64,000 bases of DNA, from the NCBI GenBank assembly GCA_947579605.1, contig OX388321.1, positions 18,343,614 through 18,407,613 on the forward strand, read 5' to 3'. Below, piece after piece: positions 20,673-33,400 of this stretch; position 1 is the first letter of the stretch; each line of letters opens with the position of its first letter. The position numbers and the translations under genes are program-made. Origin of the DNA: Athripsodes cinereus. Taxonomy: Eukaryota > Arthropoda > Insecta > Trichoptera > Leptoceridae. The notes beneath the pieces are model-generated. The model was not told the DNA's origin. It worked only from the letters and a program-made list of their open reading frames with translations, and made no database searches.

Positions 20673-21453
20673 GCGTTTTTTTCTAAACGGGCGAACTGTT
20701 CAAAATGACTACGACATAGTAGATACATTCATATATAGAGTCGTCTTCTCCATGCCAATAAGAGATTTGGATATGCTTAATTTATTTCTTATATTGGATG
20801 TTTTACATATATTTTCCTTTTACAGGACAATAAAAACTTGGATAAAATTCGCATCTTCAAAAACATGTACCTACCTACTTTATGATTTTTTAATATAAGA
20901 GGTATAATAGAACTTATACTATTAATTTTTTTTTATTTATCTTTTTGATTTAACTTTTGATTTTCAACAATACATAAACTTTTGATTTACTTATTGTTAT
21001 GTGATGGAGGTAAACCCTTGCAACAGGTGAATAATATTATCTACATCGATATAGGTATCAAATTATAATAGTTAGGTGTAAAATAGAGTTGTTTGATATA
21101 ATTTAGAAATTAATAAATTGACGTTGATGTATTTAAATATTTCAAAACAAGTGCAAACACTGGTTTGTTGTCTTGGGACAGACATGTTTGTAATTTTACG
21201 CAAGTACCTACTGGGTAGGTAGGTATTTACAAAGTTTGAGAAGTTCAATGCTGTTTTATCATTTTAAATGCGACTTGAATGGTCAATCTTGTACAGTCGT
21301 AATATTAATTCAGTGGGGATAGGGAGTCGTCTCCGGTGTGCCAATACAATCTCTGTTGAGTACAATATAATACCTAATACAATAATAATATTATTTTGTT
21401 ATTATTTTATTGTAAGCTGATTAGAGTTGAGTTATAGTTGGAAGGTCAGCATC

Positions 21454-24400
21454 ATGAATAGATATCTTGTTTTGTTTGCGATTATTGCGACGGTTTCTTC
21501 AACGCATGGTAAGGATTTATTTTTTTATTTTAATTTCTGAAAATTACTAAAACTAAGGTGATCAACTATTTTTTGTTTTAAAAGAGTACACTTTGCAAGT
21601 ATTTCATAGGTGAAGAAAAAACAATAAAAACTTTATTTTCTTTTATTTATTTTTATTTATTTTCACAATATTTAGAATCAAACAGTCGTTATACAATATG
21701 TTGACAATTAATATATTTGACATGTAGACCAGCGAAGATTCCACTCTTACCAGAAATGTTTCAATCTTGAGGAAAAAAAAGTAAAAGTTAAAATGCTCCA
21801 AAAAAGTCAAAGTAAATTTAAAAACATATTTTTCTTCGGAGTGTATTTTTTTGCTAAATGTGGATGTTCGTCTAATAATGTAGCCACATCCGAACAACTT
21901 TCATTTTGCATATTAAATTTGACTGTTAAGACGGCAGATAATGTTTTTACAGAAAGTTGCGACTTCTCACTACTCCAATAATCATTCCCTAGTGAAAATA
22001 CCCTTTCAACAGCAGCATTAGTGCCTGGACAACAAAAGGAAATTTCTATTAAAACTTTTAAATTTTCATGTGGGATATAAAATTATACAAATGAGTACCT
22101 ACTTTCAGAGTATTTCCGTATGGATTTGAAAAGAGTACGGTTTGCGAAAAAAGAGGACAAAACTCAGTAAATGTATAGTTGGTCATCTTACTAAAACTAT
22201 GCTTAGTCAACTATGTACAGTGAATAATAGAATAAATAAATAATGTATCTATAAGGAACACCATTAGTGCCGGGTTCGGGTGGCATACCTCATTGCTGAA
22301 TTAAAAAGATGTTTTAAATGTCTTATAATATCTATTTGATGTTTGCGAATAATTGCCTTAAATAGGACTCTCGAGGACTTAGATATCTACGGTTTATGTG
22401 TTTGTAAATAGATAGGCTCAAAGTAATTTATTCGCATAAAAAAATATTTAATAAGTATATAAAATTCTCTTCATGTATTTACAAAATTATATAAGATATC
22501 AAGGTACATTAATATTTATAAAATTTGAAAATATAGTGTAAATTAAATATTAGGAAAAATCATAGATTTAAGACTCAACATTACTAGAGTAAAATGTTTG
22601 AGTCGCTATGGTATCGGAACGGTTCACTGATTGCCTTTTGTTTTGGAGTTGTCATTTGTCTTTTTTAATTATTATTGTTTTTCATTCCATTAAATTGTTG
22701 ATTTCTCTCTAGAAAAATAAATTCAAAATTCCGCTACCTTGATGCAGAACTAGCCTAAGTTAAAATTTTGTTCAAACTGAATTAAGTATTAAAAAACAAG
22801 AAATGATAATAATACTCGTAGATACGAGATAATTTAATGAATGAGAGTTATTAGATTCTTAAATAATAATGCATGTCAAAATATGCTTTGTACATGAAAA
22901 AAAATTATAACAAAAACAAAGCTTGAATCTGCTACTTTGAAAAATCATCCAAAAACACTTAGGCTAGTTCTGCATTAAGGTAGCGATTCGATGGAAGAGG
23001 GTTTTTATGATATCCTTCTTACAGATTCTAATTAGTAGATATTTATTAACATCTTCATTTTTTTATTTACTTAACGTAGCTTCCTGATACGTAGTTAGGT
23101 AATACGGGTGAATTATAAAATCAAGAATATCTCGCCTTTTATTACGTGTACTTGATTTTTTTATCGAATACAAAGGCAAAACTGAACAATTAAGACAGTA
23201 ACTTATTGCCTTCTCCTGGCAAATTATTTTAGTCGATTAGCCATTGAATAGCACCATTGCCACTACCTAACTTATATAATACCTACTAGGATATTAGGTG
23301 GCAGTAAGTAGCACCTATTAGGAACTCCTAAATAATAATAATAATAATAATAATAATATAGTTATTTCGTATTGTCTACGTCAAAATCAATGTTTTCACA
23401 TTATCTAATTAATACTTTGAACACCAAATTATTAACAAGTTATGCACACAATTTTACACGTTTAAGTACTTATCACTTACGTCAACAAGTCCTTTTATTG
23501 ATGTCTAATTATTGTTGTAAAAAGATATCTATTAACGCTTCCTAGAAATATCCAAATACAAAGTATTCAAGTTAACTTTTGTCTATTGGTAAAAAATCAG
23601 GTAGGTAGGTAGGTACCTATATTTTGTGTTTATGCTAACAAAAAACAATTTATTTTAATTAGCACCCGAGCCTTATAAGGAGCCAGTCTTGAAACAATCT
23701 CATGCGAAAAGGAGCTTTTGTATTGTTAAAATACCTGAGGTAAGAACCTAGTCTAAAATAATACAATATACCTACATACACATAATTTTCGACCACTCCC
23801 AAATTGATGATGGGCGTACCTAGGGAGAGGGGAAAGGGTAGCAGCTTCCTTAGGATCTCAAAAATAGCAGGAAGGTGGGCAAAATTTGATTTAAGATATG
23901 GGGAAAGTATGGAAAATCGACATCAAAATGGGAAGCTGCTTCCTATAAAAGTCAAACTATAAGGTGTGCTCTAAAATTGTAGAACAAAAACGAAGAGAAC
24001 GTTAAACATTTTAAATTCCTATGCCAAATTGAAAATTTTATAACTGAGACTAAAAAAGATCCACACTTTTGATAGTAATTATAATAATAAAAATTGCTAA
24101 GCTTCTTCCCCCCTCCTCCCCAAAATATTCCTGGATACGTCCATGATTCAAAACACTAATATTGCTTACCTGATTAAATTGTTTTTGTTTTGTTTTATCA
24201 AGCAAAGCTATCTACTTTTTGCTCAAATTTTTCTTAAACTTTTTTAAAACAATGATTATGGTTAGTTTTATTTAGAGGGCAATTGGAGATTACAGATTAT
24301 GTAAAACAGTTTACGCACAGCTTAGAAATATGCCATAGCTATACTTAATTATTTATCTATTTAGTGTCCTATTTGATAACCTCGGAAAATAACAATAAAT

Positions 24401-27400
24401 ACATTAATAAAATTGGTTAATCACCAGCGTAAATAAAGTTCCGTTTTCCAAACAAGTGTTTTATGTTTATTGTGTACGAGCCAACACTACCTAAAATTAA
24501 TAATATTATGCTGTTACGTATTATAAATCTTTATGGAGTTCATCTGGAATAATCATTGAGAAGTTTATGTGTAAAATCAGAAGCTTTTCTCTGCATTCAT
24601 GGGTGTAGAGAAGGCATGCGATCGTGTGGACCGAGAAAAATTGCTAGAGTATGGAGGAGTAGCCAGGTGATACACGCAATCTCTTATTCACTCTACGAGG
24701 GGATCTCCGCTTGCGTCAGGGTAAACAATAGCCTCTCGGAGTGGTTTGCCCTCACTAAGGAAGAGAAGCAAGGTTGTGTCATATCCCCGTGGCTATTCTA
24801 TAATATATATTTTTCAACTACTGTATGGGAAAGAAATGGATGTTGGCGTCTAAGTAAACGGGACTCAGCAGCCCTACTCCCGACACAATCTAAATACGAT
24901 CTAATCTTGTTTGCATCTTAAAATGGCGAATTCGTACTTTTGAACACGATCTAAATCTTAACTTTTAGACCGATCTACTTTGATGTCTTAAAAATTCGTT
25001 AAGATCTTAAAATTTGTATGAAATCGGTACTCTTGACACAACATTGCCAAGGTCAAATCTTAATAGACGTCTTAAACGCAATCTAACAACTGTCAAAACT
25101 TAAGATTGCTATGGAGGTACATTTTAGCAATCTAAAAGTATTTTTCCACCTTTTAAACTTTATGTGCGACGCAAGTTTGTTTATTTTTTAGAATAATATT
25201 TATTTTAGTGTATTTCCAATACTTTTTTTTTTTATCTTGCTGTGTTTTTTACGCAAATAAAATTTGGTGTTGTTTGTTAGTTTTGTCGGAGTCGTTTGTT
25301 TTGAAGTGTAGTTGTGAAACTAGTTTTAAATCGAATAATACATTGTGGAATTATGTCGTGAACAGTGAATGTGTTGTTTATTTGACCACTGTCCTATATT
25401 CTCATTCATTGGAGATATACAAGGCCTCCATCCTGTAACAGGCGACGCAAAGAACATGGTGTCGGACCCTCGAGATTCTAGTCTAGCGGGCTATAAGAAG
25501 ATGAGTGAAAAATATTATTTCAAAACTACATTATTGTTCTACAATGACTCAACTGGATTGGCCATAACATCAGGCACCCTCATCACCTTCGAGGAGGGCA
25601 AGACCAAAGGCAGAAATGCTAAATTCCGACCAAGAGACACCTATATGGATCAAATGATGATATGAACTTACTGTGGTACGTACGTAGAATTAAAGGTTAA
25701 TTTCTATAATAGGTTATCCAGTAGTACCCATTAGGAAAAGATATAAATTGATGATCATAGTTGTATTTTTTATTATTATTGTCGTTCACTGTATACCATT
25801 ACAAGATATGGAAATAATGTATTATTTGTGTAACACAAGCAAAAAGTATTTAGAATTTCTTCTCCATTCCTCCCTATTTTATGCTAGTCAACATTTAAGA
25901 AAGGGACTCCCACCATTTACCCCTGGATGTTTCAGGAACATCAGTTCTCATATCATCCAATTTCTGCTAGCCTCTTTTTACTACTACACCGTTATAGCAT
26001 ATCTCACAACTGGGATGGCAAGCAGACCAGCTGCATGTAATAAACTTCCAAGGTGTCCTCTTCATGTCAACAAAAATTTTAAACATTCAGGATGGATGGG
26101 ACATTGGTCTCTTTAATTCGGTGAATTTCTGCTATACATGAACTTTTAAAAAAATAAATACTACATATCTACATAAAAATAATTCGAAATTATGGAGTAT
26201 TTATGTGTTCACGCCAGACACACATTTTCCTAAAATTTTGTTGGCATGAAGAGAACACCTTGGAAGTTTATTACACGCAGCTGGTCTGCTGGCCACCCCA
26301 ATTGTGAGATATGCTATAATGGTGTAGTAGTGGTAGTAGTGAAGATGCTAGCAGAATTTGGATGATATTAGAACTGATGTTCTTGAAACATCCAGGGGTA
26401 AATGGTGGGAGTCCTTTTCTTAAATGTAGACTAGCATAAAATAGGGAGAAATGGAGAAGAAATTACAAATACTTTTTACTTGTGTTACACAAATTTCACA
26501 TTATTTTCCCTTATTAAATAATGTTTCGTTTACAGGTTATATTTGGATATTATTTAGCTCTTGGAATCCTTCTCAACTGTCCAGATAGCCTTTAATGCTG
26601 CTGCTGGAACCATTTACAGAGAGAATAAGCGCTGACACATCACACCATTGCTTAAGGAGCTACGTTGGCTGAGAATCCCAAAGAGAGTAGAGTTCAAACT
26701 GTGCCTCACGGTTCATAAAGCCTTGAGCGGCGCAGCACATCTATACCTCACTGAGCTCTGTCCCATCGACGAAACTCTATAAGGCGACCACAGCGCTCAT
26801 CTTCCACCACAACAAACTTGTAGAACCCAACAGGGCAAACACTTCCAAATTTGCAGAGAGGAGCTTCAGTGTCACGGGGGCCAACTGCCTGGAAATGATT
26901 ACCTTCAGCTTTCATGCCGTGATTTCCAATTACTAGTATTTTTTAAAGAATTAACAATAATGTCAGAATTTACAAAAATTTCTTTGTTAATATTACGTCA
27001 CATTCTCTTTCACTTCTAATAATTTTTAAAATGAAACAAAATATATAATTATTCCACTATTAACTTTATTTATTCTTGCGAACCAGCTTTCAAGAACTTC
27101 CGCTCTGATCGTCAGGCAAAACCAAAATGAACCTTCATTACAAGTTAGGTATGTGACAAATAGAAAACAATAGATTAAAATAATAGCATCGTCTGACCGT
27201 CCACAGCAGCTCAAAATTATAATAATATGGTTGAAGATACACGATAATAACTCAATTCAAAAATTATTAATATGAACTTCCACCAAGAACCGTCGGTCGA
27301 TAAATTAAACTTTACTCTTTCTCTACCCCATTTGGGATATAACGTGATGGTATATTTGTTGTCATCACTTGAAATGTTTATATTTTATTTATTTGTACAT

Positions 27401-30400
27401 TGATTACAAGCAAATTTATCTAAAAATAAATTTAAATCAATATACAGAGGGTATAGTTCTTCCAGCTAACCCAAAATTATTTATTATATTTAACTCTGTG
27501 CTGCGTACATTCTGTGTATGTTGTAATTACAGTGTGTATTCTATTATAAATATATTCATTTTTCTTCATTTCAAACATGCTATATCACATCACAGCTTTT
27601 ATTATATTACATAGCTTTTTTGATTTGATGTCTTTGTAGCATTTCAGATGTAGTCTTGATTGGTTCATGTGTCATAACATATCGTCGTTGCATATTCAAA
27701 AAGGAACATGTGAATTCATAAATATTTTGACATTACCAGATTAAACTGCTCATAATGACATCATAACCATTTTATAAAGTGATTTTTAGTATCAAATATT
27801 AAAATTCAATGCTTAAAGAATAATATCATATGTCAATAAAAAGTCCAAACTACAATTTTAATGCCTTAATGAACAGTTTTAAAAGAGTATGCCTAAATAC
27901 AAATGTGTGCACATGTTTCTTTTTGAATATGCAACACGATATAATATTCTTATTGTGTATTGAACAAAAACTGTATGACTAATACAATAAAATATATGTT
28001 AACTGAATATTATTTATTTATTTGAAATAAATAGACATTATGTTTTGAAATTACAATGTTTTTTCCCTTAAATTACATCCTTGTCAAATATATTCCTATA
28101 AAACTGAGAAACTTTAAATATATCAAGTATTTATTATTGGTAGAAAGTAAAAAAGTAACTCTTTTAATACGCACTGTTTTTAAGTCAATGAGTAGACAAT
28201 TTTTTCAAATCTTGTATTCACAATGTGTCACAACTCTTAAATGGAGATGGGTGGGACACATAGCTAGAAGCCCAGATGACAAATGCCTAAAGTCTCTTAC
28301 ATCTTGGATACCAGGAGTAAAGGAAGACCCCTTAATGAGGTGGAAGGATAATATTACTCGAAAAACTGAGGTCAACAGGATTCAGACGCCGCAGGATCGA
28401 ATGGCGTGGAAGGAAACGGAGGAGGCCTTCGTCCAGGAGTGGGCTGAGAAGAAGTTGTGCTTCCAGGCTTGTATTATAATAAAATTTTGGAATAAGTAGA
28501 TGAATGTGTATATTTGGGTAGTCTATTTACGTGAGATGAATGATATGATATTGAAAGAAGAAAATTTGGAAAACTAACAGAAATATTTCTTTTGTAGCTG
28601 AAAGATTGGTGCACTCGGTTAACTTAGTGCCAACACTAATGTATGCAAGTGTGACTTGGACTCAGCTGAAGGAGAATTAAAATGGTATAAATGCACTTGA
28701 AGTGAAGTCATTGAGAAGAATGTGTGGTGAAAGTCTGAGGGACAGATTGTGTAATAGTGTGATCCTTGAAAATTGTTAAATGAAATCTGGGTAGTAACAA
28801 TAATGAAGGTGAACAAACTATGGCAGTTCAGAAACGTGGCCGTCCAAGGATTAAATTAGAAAACAAATGTTTTTTTCCGCTATATTGATTTTTCACATCG
28901 ATCAGATTGACAATGTCCTTGAAAGACAAAAGATGTCTCTATAAGAATCAATATTGGGAAAAAAACATTTCTTTTAGTTTAAAAATAATATAGTGTTTGA
29001 AAGAGTGCAATAAAGCAATTTGCGAAATAAAGTTTGGTGATGAATGTTTGGAGCAAGTAAGCGAGTATGTACATTTGAGAAGTTTGTTTGCAAGGGATGG
29101 AAGATGCTTTAGGGACATTGAAAGAAGGAAATTGTGGAATCTTAGAAGTATTTGTTTGGCAAGGTTGTTAAAAACAAAACATTTTTTGTCAAAACATGTC
29201 AATTTATTTAAAAAAAAAATATTTTCAACAGCCGGGAAAGATTTTAGAAATGAGTTTTCCATACAACAAAATTTTATTATTCAAAGCAAACAAGAAATAT
29301 ATTGTTTTATTAAGAAGATATAACAAAAATGAGAATCAAATTTATTAATTAGATTAGAGAATTAGGCAATACAAAAATAATAAATAAACAAAATATAATG
29401 TCGTGGTTAGATGGAAGTAATCACTTTATAGTGATAATCTCGCCACTGCATATCGTCCTAGATTTTTTAAATTTCATATTGTTTTGTTTACACTGTTATA
29501 TAATATGATGTGCAAAAAGAATAAATAAATAGTAAGTTTCAGTGAGACGTCTGATTTTGTTTGTCAGGACTTAAGCTCGTATTCTAAAACAATACTTACG
29601 CATAGCGACCGCCAACGCTATTTTAAGTAAATATCTATCGCTATGCGAAGTAAACCATATTCTAAAACAACACTTAGCTGTGCAGTCCACACACTGCTCG
29701 TGATTAGTCAATTCGCAATCGTTGATTAATCACTACTGAATGGATTTTGCGAGTCTTTCACAGGGCGACGAAATAAATATCGAGGTCTATCAATCATTAC
29801 GTTCAGGCGCTCATCAAATTTGTCTTCACTTTCATAATGAGACATAATTTTTTATTATAAATAGAGTAAAATATACTAAATAATTTTAACTAACAAAACT
29901 AATATTATAACAAAACAACGTGTTGATAATAACAGCAGCTACACTATGCATATCATCATTGCATATTCAAAAAGAGATGTGAGCACATTTTTATTTGGGT
30001 ATGATGCTGCGCGCCGGTGCACCCGGCAGAGACCTGTAATTTACGTAATACTGGAGAGACGACGGTCCTGGCTGGAACATGTTCTGAGAATGCCCAATGA
30101 TAGTTTCCAAAAAGAGCGCTGTTCTAATCCAATCCAATGCTAGAGCATAAAATATGAACTTAGATGCCCGATTTTTCTAATTATCTTCAATATGTTTATC
30201 GGGGTGCCCACTTTTTAAAATCCGCTTAACATTGTGATTGTCTGTTAACACAAATATTCATAGTTTGCTTTACATCCAAGCATGTAACAAATTCGGGGCA
30301 TCTGAAAATATAATATTACTTATTGTACATAATTATAAAAAAAACTACTTATTTAAGTGAAAAAGTATTCCTCCAACCTAGATAGGTGTATTCATAACCT

Positions 30401-33400
30401 ATGAATTAAATTTCAATAATTTAACACATATTGAGTAAACTATTACAAAAAAGTCTCAATTTAATTGTGTGTTGAGACTTAAATATTATTTTGGATAATA
30501 TTAAAAATGGATAAAACACATGCTTCGATGGGCATGTCGAAGAGCCAAAACATTCAACATTAATGGCTTACATATGGTTTGCTTTGTCACACAAACTGTT
30601 GTTGAGATAATTCCACCATATAATGTTATAAATATAACTTATAAAGTATTATTTTCAATTGCTAACGCGTTCATAGAATAATAAATATACCAAAATAACA
30701 TATAATTATACTAAAGTACACAAACGAACATGACAGTAACGAGCTAACGAAAGAAGAGCTGTCAGTGGTAGAATTCATAGACAAAAATCATGTCAGTGCA
30801 AAGGTATTTTAAAATATTATTTATAAGTTAATTGCACTGTTATACATCAATATAATTATAGTATAAATTTCATTTCTTTTTATCAAAAAATTATTTTAGG
30901 TTTATAAAAAATGTTGAAATACGGTGATATCACGTGAATTTTAAGAATTAATAATTTAGTTGTCGTCCTTGTTAGGTTGGTACCCATAGATAACGGCGTT
31001 AGGAAATACATCTCTAAATTAAGACGTCTTAAAGATAAGATTAGATTCAGTTCAAGACTAGATTGTGTCGGGAGTGCCATCTTCTAGTCTTGATCTAATC
31101 TTGATCTTAAGATCGAATCTAATCTTAATTGAATTCAAGAGTAGCCCTGCAGGTGAATACATTGATGTTCGCAGATGACTTGGCGTTAATGGCAAAGAGC
31201 GAAAATGATTTGCAAGGGATTGTTACATGTGCCTATGATAGCTGCAGTTCGAATAGCTTAATAATTACTGTAGAGGAAATTGTTAGTATTTGAAAGCGAG
31301 AACGATAGAACGATTAACGAAATAAATGTTGGTGATGAATGTTTGAAGCAAGTAAGCGAGTATGTCTATTTGGGAAGTTTGTTTTTGAATGGTGGAAGAT
31401 GCAAAAGGGAGACCGAAAGAAGAAAAGTGACCGGTGCTTGAGTGAACAGTGCACTTCGACCCATTGTCAGCAATGGCAATGTGTCGAATATGACAAAATG
31501 CTGGTGCACAATACCATTCTGGTATCGTCACTTATATATGCAAGTGAAACATGGACGTGGTTGTAGAAGGAAAAAAGTGGAATAAATGTAGCAGAGATGT
31601 TGAGATGTTGCGTGATTGAGTGAAAAATAAGGATATATGAAAAATGTGCGGATGAAAGAGGATAGTTGTGGATAGAATGCGTGTAAATAAGCTACGATGG
31701 TTCAAACATGAGGAACGAATGGATTATCAGATTATCAAAGGATGACAAAGAGGATATACTTATCTGAAACAGGGGGTGTAATGAAGCGTGGGCGTCCAAG
31801 AACCACATGATTTACATACGGACTACAAATTCAATTCATGTGTCGATTTAAAGTAAGTATTTATTCTTAAAAATATGAACTGTTTACATTTCTTATCCGT
31901 ATTTTTTATCCTGTTGCAACTATGTTCTCATATACACTTCGGGTCATTTGATAGCGAGTGTATAGGAAATTCCAAACATATTATCAGTCTCTGTATATAA
32001 AAGTTAATGTATACCGAGAATGTTTTTAACACGTGAAAAGAACTTTTATATACGCCACTGATTTTGATTGAGTAAGTATTCACGGCAGGTAATTGAGTAT
32101 ATTTACATAGTACCTACCTACTCCAAGTTTTGTACTATTTCAAATGTTTCTAATAAGTCCTAAGATTTTCTTAAACATTAATATTGAATTTGAAACACGA
32201 TGTCTTCAGTAGACTAACTGGTTGTCACAATCGTGGAAGATGCCACGGTTGGATGGATATTCGGAGCTTTTACTAGCAAGTATTTAGTCAGGTGGGAAAG
32301 TGAAAATATCGAACTTTAAATAATGCGATTTGGGTTTTAAATACCACTCATTATGCAAGTGTACAGTTTTCCTATTTACAGATTCACCACATGAATTTTT
32401 AGTTCGTACGTACGCCCACACTTCATCACACCCCTTGTTTCAGATAAGTATATCCTCTTTACCATCCTTTGATAATCTGATAATCCATTCGTTCCTCATG
32501 TTTGAAGTGTTTGAACCATCGTAGCTTATTTACACGCATTCTATCCACAACTATCCTCTTTCATCAGTACATTTTTCTTATATCCTTATTTTTCACTCTA
32601 TCACGCAACATCTCTGCTGCATTTATTCCACTTTTTTCCTTCTACAACCACGTCCATGTTGCGCTTGCATATATAATTCATATTTAGAGAAAAAATGGGT
32701 AGTCGTGTAAAAAGAATTGTGATTGATACGTATCTATGTATTTTACATGCAGACATAAATACTGATGTTTTTAGGTATTACTTACGCATGTATGTAGGGA
32801 TACTTGTATAGATACAATAATTATATTGAGAAACGCGGCTTTATAAAATTTATAACGTAGGTAATGTTGTACGTGTCACATGCATGTTGATAGAGTTAAA
32901 GCAGCGAGTGTCTTAAATGACATCATGGAAAAATATTATAAATATGTAGTAGGTATAAATAAAGCATGGTACAAGTTGAACCAGATTGTTGATGTAAAAG
33001 GATAATTGCAATTTACTGCTTATTCATATGAATCTGGCTTAATAGAGATTAATGATAAAGTATACACAGGGAGGGATGTACCTACTCCATATTGTAAATC
33101 ATAGGTATTATTATATTACGCACATCGCACATCACATCACTTCGAAACGATAGACATAACGTAATTTTGTAGGCATTGACGACATTATTACGATTGTTAA
33201 ATCCATATAGGTAGCATAAAAGAATTTTGCTGTATGTCTAGTGCGAGTTTACAAAATAAATGAAAATGACAACCCAATGAGTACCTACCTATGTTCTTGT
33301 AAACGGCGCTATCTTATACACAAAAATAGATGACGCCATTTCACTTACACTTTTCCATCTTATAAAATTGTTTTCCAGCTGTAGTTATCTGCAAAATTTG

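Larger units (their letters stand above)
24872..31148. mobile_element. Composite ~6.3-kb insertion splitting an RTE LINE
   Basis: Near both ends the same motif is seen in inverted orientation: CCCTACTCCCGACACAATCT at 24872 and ACTCCCGACACAATCTA in reverse near 31060-31076; the extreme right end reads GAGTAGCCCTGC. Both terminal zones are rich in alternating GATCTTAAGAT-like words over 150-250 bp. GCAG lies at both joints (24868-24871, 31149-31152). The interior is a patchwork: a large palindrome, an L2-like fragment and several RTE fragments. No single transposase is recognisable, so class and autonomy are unknown. Confidence 0.45.

Noticed and set aside
25208..25665. Two overlapping frames in the composite insertion
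   Set aside because: Only the last ~15 codons (FRPRDTYMDQM) resemble an RTE tail; the rest is not conserved.
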